DNA of 64,000 bases. Origin: Tomocerus qinae (taxonomy: Eukaryota > Arthropoda > Collembola > Entomobryomorpha > Tomoceridae). Below are positions 1-10,559 of this stretch, piece after piece (positions within the stretch are counted from its first letter, which is position 1; every line of letters starts with the position of its first letter). Made by a program: the position numbers and the translations under genes. Below the pieces are notes generated by a model. It had not been told where the DNA came from and did not search any database. It worked only from the letters and a program-made list of their open reading frames with translations. Where the stretch lies: assembly GCA_020055645.1 (NCBI GenBank), contig CM034550.1:6629501-6693500 (forward strand). Direction: 5' to 3'.

Positions 1-780
1 TGGTGGCCACAGAATGTAATTTTTCATTTGTGACTCCTTAAACTATTTATTAATCATTTCGCATATTTGCAAAAAAATGATTTTAGAAATGGTTTTGAAA
101 AATGTAGAAACGATTAGCTTTTAATGGGTAACATAAAAGGGAATAGGTTTCTCATGGCACTGCCGAGGTTATACGGAAAGACAAGTAAATCCCCCGTTGT
201 GAAAAGCTGTGAAATCACTTTATGATGCAACATAAGGTGGAAATAATGGGTCACCAAAGGGAATTAATACTTCTCTACGGTATGATTCCCAACAGGATGA
301 AAACATGAAACTGTAGTAAACAATTTATATACAAAGCAATTAAAATAGTAATTTGATTCAATAAGCCAAGTCATAAATACCTCTGCATTTTCTATTCCTC
401 ATGAAATATGCACTTTTATAGCTTTAAGGTTAATGTGTGTTCATAAAGTATAGATTAAATTGCTACTTTCAATGCAAGTAATTAAACTACACTAAATCCG
501 TATTTAGTATTCATTTTCATCTTTTATTTCCCAAATTATGCATTCATATATCAAAATGTAAAAACTTTCTTCAAGACTTGAATTTCTTCAAGTGCAAATA
601 AAATGAAAATAGTGGACAAATGAAACAGGACTTTATGGATCTAAACATGATTTTCTGCTCAGCCAATGTAGTAAAACTATTTTATTGTTTTCCTAGCTCA
701 GTGACCACGTTTGAATGGTTTTTCTTATCTTTACTACTAAAAAATGTGGACAGGTAAAAGCAAAGAGCATGTGAAGATGG
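1..780. other. 3' flank of the first gene, no other gene seen
   Basis: AT-rich sequence with only short open frames and no recognisable protein. The part next to position 781 is the 3' UTR of the minus-strand secreted-protein gene and holds its likely poly(A) signal. The remainder shows no repeat or RNA gene that I can support. Confidence 0.6.
681..686 (-). terminator. Poly(A) signal of the secreted-protein gene
   Basis: The plus-strand hexamer TTTATT reads AATAAA on the minus strand, about 95 bases beyond the stop codon of the gene ending at 781. The position fits a short 3' UTR. It is assigned by position only. Confidence 0.5.
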
Positions 781-2507
781 CTATTTCACAAAGATTTTCT
801 TGGCAGCAGCTTCCACTCTTTTGTCTAAGCTGGCTCTTTGTTGATGTTTACGATTTGCGGCAACTTTTCCAGATACAGTTTCAAGTCTTGGCCTTTTACC
901 TGATTCTGTAAGATGTGGATATCTATCAGATGGTAATTTTCCAGGTAGGGGTCGTGGTCCGGAGGCTGATGCGGATGGATGTTGAGGTCTGGAATTGACT
1001 GGAGCTTGTCCAGGTTGGATTTCTGGTCGTGATCTATGGCGATAGTTATTGTAATTTATTGGAGTTTGAGATTGCGTATTGAAACGGAAGGGATTTCTTT
1101 GTTTTTCCGCCTATTTGTAATGCAGTTAAAATACATGTATTAAATCACAGTGAATAAACTCCTAAAATTTATCACTCAACAACTTAGGTCGTAATACTTT
1201 ACTCACTCGAACGTATTCTAAAGCATCACCGCCAAATTTACGGACCTAAAGAAAATTATAGTCACATTAAATACAATGCATAATAAAATTGTTGAGCGAA
1301 AAGTAGTAAAAACTTACTGGTTTTCCAGCGTGAGGCCTAGCTTTGGTAATAGGGTCCTATTTAAAAAATATTTACTAGTTAATACGACCTTTCACAGAAC
1401 AAAAACGGCAAAGACAAGACATCAAAAATTTACAATGCCCCAAAAATGAATTTAGGTAAACAAACCTCTTCTACACGGGCTTCAATGTTATGGATATTTT
1501 CATCGTCGTCAGTGCCATAAAACTTTTCATCATAAACATCAATTGGTGGAGACTCTGGAGACTACATAAAATTAAAATAGTTAATCTCACTTTTCTACAA
1601 TTTGACAATTATTTGGATAAAATTAAGAATGTGGACAATAAAATTACATTTGGCAGTTTTCGTTTGTTGTTAGGATTAGCTAATCTTCTTTGCTATAAAA
1701 AATAAGATAATAAAATCGTATTAACTCCGAAATTGATATAAATAGGTATGTATTTCCATGCATTTGCAAAAAAAACCTGTGGTGTGGGTGGAGCATCATC
1801 TTCATCGTAAGGTCCTCCATAGTATCCTTCAGGTACTACTTCTGCTCTTGGTCTTAATGGAGCCTAATGGTAATTTATCGATATTAATTAACTGCATCAA
1901 TGAGCAAATGGATGTAGATAAATCAGAGGAAATTAGACACTTCACCTCGTCAACTCCCCTTCCTGATATTCCCGAACTATCAGATGCAGCCCGGACTTGG
2001 GTAGGAAAAATTGAATTACGTCTGACACGAATAAAAACTGGATCTTGGAATTCATCTTCTACAGTACGGTACATGACAGGCCCAGAATATGATGAATACA
2101 AACTGTCTGATATCTCTGCATTCGTCCATGGAGCACCTACAATTGAAAGTCATTATTCTTAGCTGTAAATTCATGATAAATGTTAAAAATAATTGTCCAA
2201 TTAGTTAATGTTGATATCTAAAGTACTTCTCTTATGTCGCGGCCCCCTAGGTTCGTTTAAATGATTTTCATTTGCAATATCATAATCTCCACGAGTCTGT
2301 CTTACAGATAGTGGGTACAATTTTTCAAATGTAGGAAAAGGGGAATACTCACCGCCTTCGAAAGCTTCTGATTGAATAAAGAAATTAACACGTTATTATT
2401 TTAATGTTGATTTATAATTATTTAATTGGAAATGTCTAAATTGTTACTTATTTACCTGATCCATATAGAAATAGAATGATTGCAGAAAGTGAGAGTATCA
2501 AATTCAT
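781..2507 (-). CDS. Secreted protein of unknown family, 282 aa, 8 exons
   Basis: Exons on the minus strand: 2507-2456, 2367-2353, 2136-1946, 1863-1777, 1561-1466, 1356-1318, 1245-1207 and 1110-781. All have GT/AG borders and matching phases, total 849 nt with stop. The start is the ATG opening a clear signal peptide (MNLILSLSAIILFLYGS). The mature part has no predicted membrane helix and almost no cysteine. It is rich in Pro, Tyr, Asp/Glu and Arg. A basic site (RVRR) lies in the third exon, an acidic stretch (YDEDDAPPTPQ, then GTDDDENIH) in the middle, and a Pro/Ser/Arg/Lys-rich tail ends in KKIFVK. Exon two is only 15 nt. I recognise no domain. A disordered extracellular-matrix or cuticle-associated protein, or a processed peptide precursor, are both possible. 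The secreted nature is well supported; function is unknown. Confidence 0.8.
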
Positions 2508-2616
2508 TTTATTGTGTAGGTTTTGCTTGTGGCTGAATATTTTGTGAAGTAGGGATTGAATAGCACTCGTAGTAAGAAGAGAAATTTTATCAGCTTATGT
2601 TAGGATTGACCAGTCA

Positions 2617-2623
2617 TTTTATA
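2617..2623 (-). promoter_or_regulatory. TATA box of the secreted-protein gene
   Basis: TATAAAA on the minus strand, about 110 bases upstream of the ATG at 2507. Transcription would start about 30 bases downstream, near 2590, giving a 5' UTR of about 85 nt. No strong initiator motif was seen at the expected point, so this is a moderate call. Confidence 0.45.
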
Positions 2624-2639
2624 GTGCTTCATTAGAAAT

Positions 2640-3300
2640 TCATACAAAGACCTTCACTGAATTGTGCAACAAACTTTTCTTTCGTGGTGCTGAAATTGCA
2701 TGAAACAATAGAGAAATGACTAACTCGTATCAATTTCTAACTCTCTTGAAAACAATACTTTTACAGTTTGTTGAATACAATTTTATTTGCATGCTTCTAT
2801 CAAGTTTAGCGATTTTAAAAGAGTAAACAGTTATTCAATTTCTAATACCAATGTCGTTTTGTTTTTGATATTCACATTCTTAATTACCTATTTCATCGTA
2901 GATGCAGATGTAATGGCTGAACCACCTTCATGTGATTCTAATGACCACAACCACAACGAAAGTTTTATTTTTCAGCTGACCTTGCTTGCAATTCAATTTA
3001 CTAATTTCACTTACATAATACACTTTCATCATTTTTAGATAGTTTTCTGTGTGTACCATGGACTATGGCTCTTTCCAAGAGTCTTTCAACATGTTTCGCC
3101 TATGTACTGAAGTAGTTTTCCTTACATTTGAAACTAGCTACATCTGCTATGAATACAATTAGAAAAGTATACTGATTGTAAAAATAACTTCATGTACATT
3201 AAAATAACTCATGAATGTGAATTGAATTTAAATCTGTTGTTCATTAATTTAAGCATAAAGGGGAATACCGTATAAGAGCACATTATTACAAGTGAATATT
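2640..3300. other. Intergenic, no gene supported
   Basis: Contains an 83-codon plus-strand open frame (2787-3038) with one hydrophobic stretch but no splice context, promoter or family resemblance. I see nothing else. Confidence 0.5.
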
Positions 3301-3665
3301 TGACACTGGGCGCAAGAAGTTAGGGCATCCAAATTTTGAAGACACATAGTTTAGTTAGTGCTTAATATCATACTTAAATTTGGGAAATGGTGTTTTTTTC
3401 GTTTAGCAGATATTCGGTTGAAACCACAGTCTCTTTTAACGTGTAGTTAGATACAAAAATTAACTTTCATGTACTTTTCTTTAAAAAACGCACTGGGCGC
3501 AAGAACTTAAAGAGCCCAAAATCTCAGGATATTTAGAACAATCGTTTTTGAACACATTAAACAAGTCACAAAAATGGTGTTTTTCTTGTTCATGAGATAT
3601 AATTTTTTAAAAAAAAAGATCACAATTTGTAATGGGTGATACCACAGTTCATGACATTTTGCCCT
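3301..3665. repeat. Diverged tandem duplication, two copies
   Basis: Two copies, from about 3302 and about 3487, begin with the shared words CACTGGGCGCAAGAA. Later they share AAATGGTGTTTTT and an ACCACAGT stretch in the same order. The spacing is about 185 bp and the copies are strongly diverged. No coding potential was seen. It may be a fragment of an old transposable element. Confidence 0.6.
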
Positions 3666-4430
3666 AAAAAGTACTAATGCATAGAGTACATATGCGTTGC
3701 TATATGCACTTCGTTTGCTTGTAGTGTTACTACATTACTAGTACACGAAACATGTCAAGGTTGCTGTGCTCCATTGCATACCAGGTAACCAGGTTGGGTC
3801 TTTCAGCGGACAAGTCCTACCCCAAGACACCTCTAGTGTTTCAAGGCTGCCAATTAACATGTAAGGCACACACATGACTTTTGAACGGGGGATTTTTTAA
3901 TAATTATAGTGTCACTTTGTATGGTATGTAAAATGTGGTTTTTTTGCATGGTAACGTGGTAACTGTAGAAACCTAAACAGCAAAGTGATGCAAATGTTAT
4001 ACCGCCCAAGTAGGTATGGCATGGCTGTCATGGCCAGGCTATTTAGGTATTTAGGCATGTAGATGAAGTGAATGCAATGCTCTGAGCTCTGGCAGTGACG
4101 GTGACACTGATGACAGTGAAGCTGACGCTTCCCATACATATTCAATTTCCGAAACACATTTATAAACCCCTAAATTCACACAATCTAGTTTTAGCCATCC
4201 CATACAAAAGTCATGTGTCTGCCATACAAATACCTATCTTCCCGTGTTTCAACGAATATTTCCAATTATGCCTTTTCAAGCCAGGTTGTCGGTAGCGATT
4301 TTTTTTCGAATAAAAGTTTGTTATTTTGACCCCTGCAGCTCTGGGTTTAGCCTAATGTAGGTCCACAGATCTGTTGACTGGACCCGACAACACAAGATTT
4401 GGGCCCAGGGTGAAAATAACAAATTATTCA
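3666..4430. repeat. Spacer with a widely spaced inverted repeat
   Basis: Slightly GC-richer than its surroundings. A roughly 22-base stretch near 3863-3885 (containing CACATGACTTTTG) recurs inverted near 4203-4224. These could be terminal inverted repeats of a degenerate roughly 360-bp element. Short open frames here (3912-4157 minus, 4095-4295 plus) overlap each other on opposite strands and look non-coding. Confidence 0.35.
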
Positions 4431-4436
4431 AGAAAC

Positions 4437-5276
4437 TTTTGAAAATTCTCGAAAACTTTCGAAAATACTCGAAGAATTTTGAAAATACTCGAAAACTTTC
4501 GAAAATACTCGAAGAATTTTGAAAATACTCGAAAACATTCGAAAATACTCGAAAACTATCGAAAATACTCGAAAACTTTCGAAAATACTCGAAAACATTC
4601 TAAAATACTCGAAAACATTCGAAAATACTCGAAGACTTTCGAAAATACTCGAAGACTTTCGAAAATACTCGAAAACTTTCGAAAATACTCGAAAACTTTC
4701 GAAAATACTCGAAAACTTTCGAAAATACTCGAAAACTTTCGAAAATACTCGAAAACTTTCGAAAATACTCGAAAACTTTCGAAAATACTCGAAAACTTTC
4801 GAAAATACTCGAAAACTTTCGAAAATACTGGAAAACTTTCGAAAATACTCAAAAACTTTCGAAAATACTCGAAAACTTTCGAAAATACTCGAAAACTTTC
4901 GAAAATACTCGAAAACTTTCGAAAATACTCAAAAACTTTCGAAAATACTCGAAAACTTTCGAAAATACTCGAAAACTTTCGAAAATACTCGAAAACTTTC
5001 GAAAATACTCGAAAACTTTCGAAAATACTCGAAAACTTTCGAAAATACTCGAAAACTTTCAAAAATACTCGAAAACTTTCGAAAATACTCGAAAACTTTC
5101 GAAAATACTCGAAAACTTTCGAAAATACTCGAAAACATTCTAAAATACTCGAAAACATTCTAAAATACTCGAAAACATTCTAAAATACTCGAAAACATTC
5201 TAAAATACTCGAAAACATTCTAAAATACTCGAAAACATTCGAAAATAATCGAAGACTTTCGAAAATACTCGAAAAC
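4437..5276. repeat. Minisatellite, 20-bp unit, about 42 copies
   Basis: The unit is GAAAATACTCGAAAACTTTC, repeated head to tail with few substitutions. A variant carrying ATTCTAAAATACTC clusters at about 4600 and again at 5140-5230, near the two ends. The core from about 4680 to 5120 is nearly uniform, as expected from recent homogenisation. Several long open frames on both strands cross it because the unit lacks stop codons; they are artefacts. Confidence 0.97.
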
Positions 5277-5677
5277 TGAAATTGATGTTGTGCAATTTTA
5301 ATCATCCATCATATTTCATCCACCGCAATCCTGTCGAAAATTGACTTAGCTAAAGTGTTTTCGTTGCTAGCGGCAGCACAGGAAATCAATTTTATATTGT
5401 TAACCAGTTTTCCATTCTATTAACATTAAGAGCATCATTCTTCTAAGGCCCGCCATGGGTTTTGAGACGCCCTGTTCTAAAGGGCCACTCTATTAAGTGT
5501 TAAAACTTGTTAACGGTCTACTTGGCTTCATTTACCCATGGCACAACCTTCCCCTAAACTCTTACTCTAATCACCTTGGAATTATTAGCGGAGGAGTACC
5601 ATATTATGGATCAAGGCTAGTAGAAGTAAAATAGGTTTGGAATTCCCAGGCACTTCTGAATTTTTGTGTATGTTAAC
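5277..5677. other. Spacer between minisatellite and foldback element
   Basis: Moderate GC content, no coding frame, no repeat recognised. It may belong to the same repetitive block as the flanking elements. Confidence 0.4.
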
Positions 5678-5832
5678 CGATTTATGACGTCACACGGCGA
5701 CTTTCCTATACATTTGCATGGGGCATCACCATGGTGAAAGTGCATGTCAAAAAATTTTTAAAATTTTGTCAAAAATATTTTTCTGCCCCATGGAAATGTA
5801 TAGGAAATGTCGCCGTGTGACGTCACAAATCG
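5678..5832. mobile_element. Foldback / MITE-like element, about 155 bp
   Basis: Two inverted arms of about 47 bp (5678-5724 and 5785-5832) match with only a few differences. They share TGACGTCACACGGCGAC, TTTCCTATACATTT and CATGGGGC. The roughly 60-bp centre is AT-rich. No open frame is present. The structure is that of a short non-autonomous foldback element. No clear target-site duplication was identified, so the superfamily is not assigned. Confidence 0.75.
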
Positions 5833-6750
5833 AATGCATTACAAAAAAATCGAATGAAGCCTGGAATGCCGCAGGTTGATTCATTATGGATTATGGAGGA
5901 TCTTAGCCAAATAATTTTCTACAAATTATTTGCATAATATTCAGTTACTAAGCAATTTTCCCCAAGAATCTCAGGCCCACCCATGTCGCATTTGGTTTTC
6001 ATGAGATTTTTTCAAAATTCAATTGACCTAGGCCAATGTGTCCAGCCAAACCCGGTACTCCCCTTACCGGTCTAATTTGTATTTGGAACTATCTTAACTA
6101 TTGAAATTGAAAATTATAGTTTTTGCGTTATTAAAAGCATGTTCATCATCATGAAACTAAAGAGTTGGTCAGAACGCAAACGTTTTCTTCAATGTTGATT
6201 TAACACCTTTTTACATTCATCTTAGCTTATTGTTGGATAGCAATCACATCCCAACTAGAGCGTTTACCAAATATACAGATAGATTTACAACGGTAAATTC
6301 TGCCCATTGAATGCAACTACACTATTACCATATTATTACCAGCCTGGCATTTCATAGAATTAAAATTACGGGCATTTAGCTTTAATACATGATTACATAC
6401 ACCAATTTCAAAAGCTGCAGAGCCAGATCTAGTAAATTCCTTAAGATTGTCATATTTTATACCTTGAATTTTGATGTAGGCCACGTCACCTAATTGTAGT
6501 AACCAGAAAGCGTATGTAATGCGGAATTAGTTAATGATGTAATGATAATGTCCCCATTAAAACCCCACTTCCTCATCTCAGCCTATTTTAGTATTTTCTG
6601 AAACAAGGAAATAAAAGGCTGTATTGAATCAGGTTACAATAGCCACCTAATTTCGAGGCTTTGAAGTACGAAGTGAAGTTCGTAAAAGTTAATTGATGGG
6701 TTCATTCATCCAAAGAGTTCATTCATCCTCTTTGAAATTTCTGAGCTCCG
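5833..6750. other. Intergenic upstream of the small peptide gene
   Basis: No gene or repeat seen. The last few hundred bases probably hold the upstream control region of the peptide gene that starts at 6788, but I recognise no specific transcription factor site. Confidence 0.4.
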
Positions 6751-6755
6751 GCGAC

Positions 6756-6791
6756 TATAAAAAGGGTGAAATTCGATTCTAAAGCTCAGTC
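6756..6791 (+). promoter_or_regulatory. TATA-initiator core promoter
   Basis: TATAAAAA at 6756-6763 is followed by TCAGTC at 6786-6791. The A at 6788 is the expected transcription start. The TATA box begins 32 bases upstream of it, which is the canonical spacing, and TCAGT is the arthropod-type initiator. The predicted 5' UTR is 94 nt. Confidence 0.8.
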
Positions 6792-6881
6792 CGGCCAGCT
6801 TGGAAGAAGATCCCGAATACCTACTATATAGTAGTGGGTCCTACTCTCAAGAATTCCACTGTACCTAGAAAGGAGTAGAAA

Positions 6882-7264
6882 ATGCGTTTTTTAACGTGTT
6901 TGACTCTTATTGTGGCTACGATTGCTATCTTCTCATTTTACAACGTCGGTACGTAAGCTCCTGACACTTTTGTCTTATAAATTCGCAATTTTCACTAAAT
7001 TTTTCTAATAATTTGATTTTCTCTTGAATAACAGATGCCCGAGCACACTTACGCTTACGCCACTCTGGTCGTCACATAGATCATCATGAACGTGGAATAG
7101 TAAGCTCTGAAGACCGGGCCGGAGGGCATGGACACCGTGGACGTGGAATAATAAGTTCTGAAGACCGAACCGGAGGGCATGGACATCGTAGAGGAAATGG
7201 TCGTAGCGTTGTCATTACTAACAGGAACGGTTTGAAACTCGTTGCCTCTGAATCTGGGGAATAA
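6882..7264 (+). CDS. Small secreted Gly/His/Arg-rich peptide, 98 aa
   Basis: Two exons, 6882-6948 and 7035-7264, joined in phase 1 across an 86-bp GT-AG intron; 297 nt with stop. Residues 1-26 form a signal peptide (starts MRFLTCLTLIVATIAIF, likely cut near VDARA). The mature part is basic, without cysteine, and rich in His, Gly and Arg. Residues 42-58 and 59-75 are a 17-residue tandem repeat with core GI(V/I)SSEDR(A/T)GGHGHR. In the DNA this is an in-frame 51-bp duplication (7091-7141, 7142-7192) with few differences. A short tail follows (SVVITNRNGLKLVASESGE). The composition and architecture resemble secreted Gly/His-rich antimicrobial or cuticle peptides, but I recognise no named family, so the function is inference. 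It has its own TATA promoter and poly(A) signal. Confidence 0.85.
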
Positions 7265-7486
7265 ACAGCCTGCTCGTTGATTATACGGATTTTGAATTAC
7301 CGACCTGGACTATGAATTAATGACTGGATTATGGATTACGGACTCAACTACAGAATTTAATCGGAACTTAATATTTATGTTTGTTTTTTATATTTTTATA
7401 CGTATTTTTTACTGTGGAAAAGTGGAAATACGTAATTTACCGGTTTCTGGAAAACAATGAACATCATCATCAAGTGCAAGTCTATT

Positions 7487-7492
7487 AATAAA
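7487..7492 (+). terminator. Poly(A) signal of the peptide gene
   Basis: AATAAA lies 222 bases after the stop codon at 7264, with no other canonical hexamer between. It fits a 3' UTR of about 240 nt. Confidence 0.6.
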
Positions 7493-7499
7493 TATCCCC

Positions 7500-8050
7500 C
7501 CTCTACATGACATATTTTATAGTCTCATTCGTCTTTCTCTAGAAGAGAATATCTTTTTGGCATTATTATTGTAGAAATTCACATTCGTGTGCACGTGCAT
7601 ATCCAAAATTTTCTGATTTTACCCATTGCATTTTGCATAACACATCGTTCATACATTTATTAGTGCATTGTCAACTTGGACAGGAAACTGTGGCTGTAGC
7701 TGTCTCATACCTACTTTGTGTCAATTAAAGCATACCGTCGTAAGTAAGATTTAGTACATGAAGGTATGCGTTGGGGTACATAAGTAAAGTGAAAACGTTA
7801 ATTGGGTCGCAATAGGTTTTATATGTTAGTTAATTGCACTTTCAAAAAAGGACAGGTTTAATTACAAATAGCTATGCATACACGTATGCATGTCCATCGA
7901 AATATTCACCACGTAAGCAGATGTAAATGCCACGTGGAGCAGTCGTTTTGTAACGTGGAAGCAGTTTTCTATGGTTGTGCTGCTTTTCAGTACCAACCAA
8001 AGTACCAATATGGTTTTAGATTGGTTCTGGCAACAGGGTGTTTATGACGA
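7500..8050. other. Intergenic, nothing recognised
   Basis: AT-rich, no open frame of note and no repeat seen by eye. Confidence 0.4.
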
Positions 8051-8052
8051 GT

Positions 8053-8585
8053 ACACGATATAATGCTGTATTGTACTTTATTACAATGTTATACGAAAAA
8101 TATTCATATGCAGTGCAAAAAATGTTATTTTATTCTTTTGAATTGTAGTCTCAGTGCCAAAATAATTTTATTTATAAAAGGCTTATAAAATACCTATACA
8201 TTAAATAGATCAAAGATCCTCTTCTGAAGAATTACAGGACTGTTACAATATATTATCTGTGTTTTTACATGTTACATTGCTGTGTCATGTTCAGAAACAA
8301 AATCACATAATATACTGCAGATTCGGTTGAACTGCTATAATAGGTAATTTAATGATGTACTTATTTTTTCACGAAAAATATTCATATTCAGTTGAGGTAG
8401 ACACTGCTAAATATTTTGTTCTTATGGATTGTAATCTCAGTGCCAAACAAATTTTATTTATGAAAGTCTAATAAAGTACGCTCACATAGAATAGATTATT
8501 CTACCACAATTACATTGCGATTGGGCTATTACTAATAAGTGCACTATAGACTGCAGATTGTATTAAGTTGAGTTGCTAATGACCC
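8053..8585. repeat. Diverged tandem duplication, about 240-290 bp period
   Basis: Copy one spans about 8053-8345 and copy two about 8346-8585. Shared blocks in the same order: GAAAAATATTCATAT, TTGTA(G/A)TCTCAGTGCCAAA, TTTTATTTAT(A/G)AAA, and near the end ACTGCAGATT followed by TTGAACTGCTA or TTGAGTTGCTA. No coding potential. It resembles two copies of an old element or a segmental tandem duplication. Confidence 0.65.
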
Positions 8586-10200
8586 TAATGACTTGTTAAC
8601 TTAACTACTCAGACCCTGACAAAGACAAAAACGATCTGCTGTTTTAGTTGTATTAAGAAATTATAGCAGGTGTAGTAAATTAATTCATTGGTAAGCATAG
8701 TAAGCAAAAAGACAATAAAAGATGAATTAATTATAACTTTTGCAATAGCAGTGTAATTACTATTTAGCTAAATGAAGTAGTGTAAGTGAAAAAGCTACAA
8801 AATAATAGAGTTGTAATTGTTAGGACGAGATTCTTTTAATCAGTTTTATTCAGCTGTAAATGTCAGTCCCTAACTCAGGATTTAGTTACTGTTAGTATTG
8901 CATCTTGAATAGAAGTTGCAATCGCAGATTCCATTAACAGTAGTAAAATAAGGGTAAAGAAAGTCGTTAATGAGATTTAGCGATAGGAAGAAATTAAAGT
9001 TGCACATACGTTTGCCCAGGATTGCTCATTGTGTGTGAGTTCATTCAGTGCAGAGTGCAGTTGGGATGGCAAGAGCAAAAGTTAGATGAAAAACGCAATT
9101 CACTTTCTCATCCATGGACATGAATGACAAGACATGCAATGTATAGGGAATAAGTAAGGAAATGTATCGTGGAATGTAGACATTATAGGATCAATAGAAG
9201 TAGCTACAGGTATAGTATTTTGTGCAAAGTAAGTATGTACATTACTTCCCAACGGTTTCGGCTGAAATGAGAATTTTTTCCCATTGCAATTGAATTGCAT
9301 CGCCCACTCACACACAAAGCAGAGGTCATTCGTTTTTCTACTCGTTCTCACATTAAATTACATTACATTACACTACATTGTGTGTATTACTTCTGTATAC
9401 TAGAGAGCGGATGCAATCCCTGTCTACATGTAGCATTTTTTATATAGGAGGGATTAATGTAATTTCATGTAATGTTAGTCTGCGATGTTCACTTTCTCTG
9501 ACTCACACATTCTCACTTTCTCCACCGAGCTTTTCCTTTCGTCTGATGTCTAATAAACTTTTACCTTTGCTCACGCCATTACTTTCCTCAAAAGAGTTCA
9601 AATCCTTACCTCTCCAGTCAACAAAACTCTAACTTCAACAGTCCTATCGTTAACAACTCAACTACTCCTAACTTCTTATTATAGTAATGGTAATCCAGAT
9701 AATCCCTGTCATTTCAAAAACCGAATCAGGTCAACCATAACAATGAACACAAACACCCAGGTCATAAGCATTGTGTCAAAAAGGCTAAAAATTACAACCT
9801 ATATAAAGATTTATACATTGTCCGGAGTCAAACTTATTAAAACTATTTCCTTGATAGCATTGGTTAAAAAAAATTCTTAAATCATATTGCTCCATATGGT
9901 TCCTTGCAGTCAGCTGTTATTTTGGTCTGATGAAAGAAAAACACGATGCATTATTCAAGACATGTTAATTAATTAACATTGTTTAACATTTTCCTCAAAA
10001 GGATGTGATTAGCTGATTAGATACGGATGTTGTTTATTTTCCGTCAGGGTAGATGATCGAGTAACTTTCCTACGTTGAAAATACCTTCCAGCACTTGTGT
10101 ACATTTTAATTACCCCCGAAAAGGAAAACAAGTCTGTGTTGATTATATCTATCCTATGTAATTTTAGATGTAGTCTAGTGTAGCACTTGTTTTCTCCCTT
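8586..10200. other. Intergenic, no gene supported
   Basis: Only short open frames (9100-9351 minus, 9378-9632 plus, 10009-10203 minus). None shows a recognisable domain or splice pattern. A pyrimidine-rich patch occurs at about 9480-9620. Confidence 0.4.
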
Positions 10201-10204
10201 CATG

Positions 10205-10545
10205 TCAGTTTCATAGCTTTACATGAAATGTGAACACTTCACTTAATGAATTCTTCACTGAAGGAGCGGAGGTGATGTCTTCATAAACACAAAATTGAAT
10301 ATTATCATCATTCTGTTTACCTGCAGACCATTTAACTCCTATGTTTACGTACTTCACAAATTCTAAAGCAACATGGCACATTTCTCTACCTTTGGGAGAT
10401 TGATCCTTCGCTTTACACATGGTGAATTAATTGCTTGATGTTCTTCAAACAATTTGTTAGTTTTGATTCCTAGAAAACAAAATTTTACATCACACGGTTT
10501 CGGAATATTCACAAATGCATACAAACTCTGTAAGTTAGGTAACAT
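10205..10545 (-). pseudogene. Possible relic or small gene, overlapping minus-strand frames
   Basis: Two overlapping minus-strand frames (10545-10363 and 10420-10211) read like coding sequence shifted between frames. The second begins at an ATG in a CACCATG context and holds two closely placed cysteines (MCKAK... and ...EMCHVAL). The first is preceded by an acceptor-like TTTTCTAG within its span and contains a donor-like AAAG/GTAGAG. I do not recognise the product. It could be a decayed gene, a small spliced gene, or chance. Confidence 0.2.
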
Positions 10546-10559
10546 TGCTTTGAGAAGTG

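Noticed and set aside
1490..2162. Plus-strand frames of 71 and 134 codons
   Set aside because: They lie opposite the exons of the minus-strand secreted-protein gene, whose spliced model explains the sequence better.
2787..3038. 83-codon plus-strand frame with a hydrophobic stretch
   Set aside because: No promoter, splice sites or family resemblance; length is within chance for this composition.
4479..5183. Several overlapping open frames of 200-234 codons on both strands
   Set aside because: They are a by-product of the stop-free 20-bp tandem repeat. They occur in multiple frames at once and repeat the same 20-residue period.
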